The notes under the pieces were generated by a model. It had not been told where the DNA came from and made no database searches. It was given only the letters and a program-made list of their open reading frames with translations. This document shows, piece after piece, positions 59,233 through 64,000 of a stretch of DNA of 64,000 bases; within the stretch, counting starts at the first letter, position 1; the number at the start of each line of letters is the position of its first letter. Position numbers and translations under genes: made by a program. The stretch lies in the NCBI GenBank assembly GCA_001792895.1, contig MARA01000063.1, positions 62,001 to 126,000 on the forward strand, written 5' to 3'. This DNA comes from Lentinus brumalis (Eukaryota; Basidiomycota; Agaricomycetes; Polyporales; Polyporaceae).

Positions 59233-60230
59233 AGCCTCGCTCCGCAGTACTTATCGTCGTGTCCATACGCCCATGTGAACTCTATTCTTGCAGCCCATCA
59301 CGTCGAATTCTCCCAGAGACTCACTGGCCCTGTCGCAGTCCACGATCCCCTGTATGCCACAACGCATCTGCACTGAATTGGCAAAAAAAGGACAGGCGGT
59401 GTAGCACGCCCGAGCGTTGACTCGGAGGTTCTCTCGAATATAGCACGTATCATGCAGCCGTATAGCCGTACTTGAAACATGTACCACCTCGCCATTCGCG
59501 GAGACATGCCCAACCCGATTTGCCGCTCAGCATCGCGATCGCAGACGCACACGAAGCACTTCCCTTAGTGTCAGCACCATAGTTTGGAAGGCAGTATGTG
59601 GTGCTACAGTCTTTTGTTGATGTGCCCAGCCGGGTTTGTTCGTCCGTCGCTTGTCTAACGCCTACAACATATTGCTTCTGAACACCCGCCGTATACAAGC
59701 ATCCACCTCGCAACCCGTCAAACAGGCGATGATGTGCTTGGCGCTGCACCCGCGCAGCTTCCACCCAAGAAGCGCCTGTCATTCCTGCTAGGTGGGGCAT
59801 TGCCGAGTACTTACCCTGCCTTCTTGCTCGGCCACTCCGGTCATCCACTCGTGCCGATGCTCAGAATATATATGGCCGAACGACATTCTACCGACGCCCC
59901 CATCCTGCTCTCCTTCATACCACCACCACCGCCTGACCACCAGCTTCTCCCACGACAGGACCGCAATCATCCACAGTGACTGATACCGCTCTTCATCTTT
60001 CAGGCGGCCGTCCACGGACGGCGTAGACTTCGTCCCTGCTGACGTCCACGCCCATTCACGGTCAACCAACCGCGCACGCATATAGCCACTTCACGCACGC
60101 ATATAGCCACTCCACCTCATCTTGTGGGCATTCACACTTCTGCACAGACTGATGATTGACTCCCGCCCGCAGCGTGCCCTGCTTATTTTGAACGCGCATA
60201 CAGCCTGAGTCCTCTCGTCCCACCACAAAC
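59233..60230 (-). other. unassigned minus-strand open frames
   Basis: The frame 60081-59788 (RLKDEERYQSLWMIAVLSWE, KLVVRRWWWYEGEQDG, HIYSEHRHEWMTGVAEQEG) reads like a helical protein and may continue into 59848-59450 through an intron. I cannot name it. It is divergent from the zinc-finger gene at 60231. Confidence 0.4.
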
Positions 60231-63200
60231 ATGCCCGGTATGGATGCTCCCCTGTGGCGGTACGTTCCGTGTGTCTTCCCGTGCTCCTCCTTCCGACGTA
60301 CCCCAGTTCCAAGTGCCCACATTGTGGAATCCACCTTGTGCCAGCCGGTCTCCGCACACACATCGTCGTCGAACACCGCAATGTGGCCAACCCGCCTAAG
60401 CTTATTCGGGTGTACGTCAGGCACACCCCTCCGCTCTCCTAGTCCTGACCGCGCAGCAGCAATTGCCCTCACCCAGGTTGCAGGTCGCGCATGGTACCCG
60501 AAAACGTATCCGTCCACATGGAGACGAAACACCCGGACGCTGACCAGCCTCCTTCGACGCCTGGGTTTGCACCACCCACCCCGGAAGCAGCGCATGCTGA
60601 GATGGCCGACGAACCGCTATCAGACGACGCGTCGAGAGCCGCCCGCAATCCCTGTGCGCCATCCTCATGCAGCGGGCAACCTCCTCACGCTGCGCCCAGC
60701 CTTGGATCCCTTTCCTTGCCGCCCCTCGAGTCGCATCGCGTGTCCGCCTCTGTGAGCCAACTCCACAGTACGCCCTCCGCCCGCGTGATGCAGACTCCGA
60801 GCTTCACGCCCAATGCGACCGTCGCCCGACCACCTTCGCCCATGGTTGTGGACGAGTTCCCACCACTCGACGACGGCATGCTCGTTGATCCGTTTGTGCT
60901 CGACGACAGAGACATCACGCCGCCTCCCGAGGTAGCACAGTCCCCACCGGGCCCGGAAGTGTCCGTTGACGTCTGTTCTTTGCATATCGCCCGCACCGCA
61001 GTGCTGGGCCCGCCGGCATGCTACCCACTTCAAGCGGAGCCGAGTCCGTCCGAGTGGTTACCCGCGCCAACCGATCCACCCCCTCTCACGCCCGCTACCT
61101 CCCACATCCGAGCGCCACACCCCGCGGCTGGCCCTGCACCCCGGGAACTGTTTCCGGACGAGGACTCGGTGCTTAACGATGTGGCGCTTGCGCCACACGG
61201 ACTCATCGTGAACAAGAGGCACAGGTTGTTGATTTGCACCAAATGCGGCTGCGCTATAGCCCCAAAGCATCTCCCCTCCCACTTCAAAGCTCATCACCGT
61301 GGAGACCTCAAGTCCGAAGAGGCACTGTGCATTGCGCAACACGTGCGGGACATGTACGAGATTCCGGATCAACCGGAGCTTCCGTCCCCGTCACACCAAC
61401 CCATACCAGCCGTCTACGGCCTCCATGTCACGCCTGAGCCGTACGTATTCTGCGCTGGCTGTGCACACGGCTTCAAGAACTTGAAAACGCTACGCCTCCA
61501 CAAGTGCACAATGGAAGCACCGCCTTCAGCATCCTCAACTCACCATTATGCGCAAACATTGTTCAACCACCCTAAATGCTTCATCGCTGTCGCTATACCG
61601 GAGGCAAACAATCGCACTCCGCTCTCCTACCGTCTACGGCAGCTCCTACGGGACGCACGCGACCACTTGTCCGCCCCCCCCGCCGCGACCACGCCCATAA
61701 CGGCCCCCACACACACGGACGCTGCCATGGCATTCATACGTCAAGAACAATGGGATAAGGAGGTCTTGGGCCTTAATCCCGTGCAGGTTAGCGAGTGGGT
61801 GAGCCTTGACGAGAATCACCCGATACTATCGAAGATGCGTCCGGTATGCGCGTCGTACCTTGGCAAGATACACGCTTTGCTTCTCTCCGCCCCCGATCCC
61901 ATCAAGACAGCGCTTGCGCGGTTTAATGAGTGAGTTTCTCTTACCAATGACGCATGCGGCATTCCTCGTCTGCAGCACGGACTTCAGACCGCTAACCCCC
62001 ACCAGGACCGCGCACAACAGTCATTCATTCTACGCCATCAAGTCCCTGAACGCCTACTCGTGCACTTTAACCAAATTCGTCTCATTCGTCATCCGCGCTC
62101 ATCTGGACTTGCTAGGCGGACAGCCCGTTCATCTGAGCAGTGAGCAGCGAGCCGCGTGTGCCAGCCTCGTCACAGCGCTCCAGAGTCACGACGACAGGAG
62201 CGAGTCGGAAGACCACCTACAGTCGCTGATGTGGCTGCTAGTATCCGCCAAGCGAGGGCAGTACGCTTTGGACATGCATTACACGCCGTTCTTCCACTAC
62301 AGTATCTATTCCTCGCTGCAACGCAATGGCCAGTTCCACAGGGCATCGGTCATTGGCCACAACAATGCCCAGCTCATGTTCGCTGCTCGCGCAGCAGTCT
62401 TTTACCACGTCCATCTCATCGGCAAGAGCACCGACGGCGATTTCTTAGGGTACGCGTTCCACGCCGCCGAGCCATCCAACCTTGCTCACTTGAGAACACA
62501 GCGTTTTCCAAAATTATCGGCATCTGGTATCGAACTCCACCGATTGCCCGTTTTCCTACCTTGCCGGCGTTGCGGTCAGGACACGGGCGATCCGGGGGAA
62601 GGAAGAGTCGCTTCCGATTGTGCAATTTGTTGACAAGGCAGGCACCCGCGCCAACGTCTCTGGCTCCGTCCTCGGCCTCACCGACATCGGCACCGGAGTG
62701 AAGGACATCCTTGGGGAGTACAGGGACATCGTCGAAGATCGCGCGCTCTTAGGCAAATTTACCATCGACGATCCCGTCTTCGCCTTCCCCGAAGACCTCA
62801 GCGAATGGCAGAACGACGCCACTAATGATGACCCCTTTTACGGGCTGTTCACAGACATTCGCAACCCGGCCCTTGCACTGCAACATACGCTCTACGACTT
62901 ATTGACCAGTCACGGGGCGTATTACGGCCGCTTCGTCGTCCCGAACAGCACCGATCTCGATGACGCTCTCCAATGGCACATGCATGCCGTGATATCCTTC
63001 CTGCGCGCCGCAGAGGATGCCGAAGGCCGGTTGTTCTCGGCTATTCATCTGAGTTCCGGCCAGCCAGCTCGAGGCACCGAGTACTTGCCGTTGCACTTGG
63101 TAAACGCTACCGCAGGAGCCACGCGCAGCGTCCACCTTCAGTTTTGCTTTCTATTGTTCCTGTTTGGGTACAACAAAACGAGCTGCCATGTAAGCCCCTT

Positions 63201-64000
63201 CACGCTGCTTTGGTGATATTGCGACCTCTGAACAGGCAACCCTCACGCTTAGGGCGGCCACGATCGCGCCATCGTTCGTACCCCCCACCTGCAGTCGTGA
63301 AGGTGTTCATGTTCCACATGATCTTCATCCGCCCAACCCAGGTTATCTTCGCCGGCTTGCTCTCTGGCAAGGCCTCATCTCTCGCGTTACGCATGCGGAC
63401 GCTCATCTTCCCCGGCTTCGACCGACCGTTAGAGTCGGATGACTTGGGCGACGCGCTTCAGCAGGATACCGGGACGCACCTCGGCGTCCCTTTCCGGTTG
63501 CGCACGTGGAGGCATCTCGCGACCTGCTTCACGAACGTCCACACCGCCGTGCTGCCAGGCGTGGATCCTGAGGACGCCATCGAGGACGCGCAGCGAGGCC
63601 ACAGCTCACACACCGCCCGGCGGGTGTACGACCGGAGCAACCACTCCGTCAGCGGATCTACCCAGTACAGTATCCGCGATTACATTTCTTGCAGTATCTC
63701 GTGGCACAAGCTGATTGGGATGGGCGAACCTTCGGAGGCTCGAACCGCACTCTCCTACCTCCAACACCCGGACGCAGCCGCCCCCTTGTTGTCCATCGGC
63801 GTCGACCAGTTGTCGGAGAAGCTCGCCGGACTGGTCTCCCCGTCCCTCGCAACTGCGGTTGAGAACGCGGTATCTGCCGCTTTCCACAGCATCTTTGACA
63901 AAATCCCCGAACCCGCCATTGCGCCCCACCCCGTGTCTCGCCGGCTCACATCTGCAACGGTCACACTTCCTGCCCCGATATCTCTGCTCCCCGCCTTTCG
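60231..64000 (+). CDS. zinc-finger/recombinase-like N-terminal part of a RecQ-like helicase-type gene (3' end outside window)
   Basis: Exons 60231-60259, 60307-60411, 60484-61929, 61976 to about 62500, about 62570-63189 and 63236 to the window edge. Three C2H2-like fingers are visible: SKCPHCGIHLVPAGLRTHIV followed by VEH, LLICTKCGCAIAPKHLPSHF followed by KAHH, and YVFCAGCAHGFKNLKTLRLH. A Ser/Pro-rich linker separates the first two. Next is a helical region (AIKSLNAYSCTLTKFVSFVI), then SGQPARGTEYLPLHLVNA, FRLRTWRHLATCF and QRGHSSHTARRVYDRSN. Large fungal proteins of this build continue into a RecQ-like helicase (recollection); that part would lie beyond 64000. The frame breaks in a C run at 63281-63286, and the join near 62.5 kb is unresolved, so the copy may be damaged or the assembly wrong. 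Confidence 0.68.

Noticed and set aside
59320..59430. Possible tRNA or small RNA in the spacer after the MYND gene
   Set aside because: No box A/box B pair and no stable cloverleaf could be drawn.

Overview
The window is nuclear DNA of a filamentous basidiomycete. Genes have many introns of about 45-75 nt with GT..AG borders, the coding DNA is GC-rich, and the families present (Plavaka and KDZ transposases, TET/JBP dioxygenase, agaricomycete-only gene families) point to Agaricomycetes, probably Polyporales (inference).

Left part (1-21.1 kb): mostly host genes. A pair of paralogous unknown genes lies on the minus strand (0.7-4.3 kb). Next come a five-exon XPG/Rad2 nuclease of the Yen1/GEN1 Holliday-junction-resolvase type (4.8-8.5 kb, plus), two tandem membrane-anchored amidohydrolases (9.3-15.6 kb, minus) and the ER ubiquitin ligase HRD1 (17.4-21.1 kb, plus). 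As given, HRD1 carries a one-base frameshift in a short G run.

Middle part (21.9-38 kb): repeat-rich. A Plavaka transposase gene is broken by three short TIR elements that sit in coding sequence at TA targets, and it is truncated beside a perfect 12-bp palindrome. A GC-rich tandem array (about 7.5 units of 339-341 bp), a 284-bp tandem duplication, a KDZ-type transposase remnant, a small HicA-fold-like gene, a LINE tail and a tRNA-like sequence follow.

Right part (38.5-64 kb): an island of genes typical of mobile or expanded agaricomycete loci. In order: a coiled-coil/SR-repeat protein, a TET/JBP-type 2OG-Fe(II) dioxygenase, a coiled-coil protein, a Cys-rich zinc-binding protein, a Pro-rich protein, a fragment of a PHD-family gene, a two-exon gene of about 1000 codons from an agaricomycete-wide unknown family, a block of repeats that also occurs at 30.7-31.9 kb, a PHD-finger protein whose first 17 residues copy the histone H3 tail, a MYND-finger protein, and the 5' part of a large zinc-finger gene of the kind normally fused to a RecQ-like helicase. 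The middle of that last protein shows tyrosine-recombinase-like motifs.

The most notable signals are the H3-tail mimic fused to a PHD finger, the neighbouring TET/JBP enzyme (together a possible chromatin-directed kit carried by a mobile island), the recombinase-like motifs in the terminal gene, and the cluster of single-base frameshifts in homopolymer runs, which may be assembly errors.
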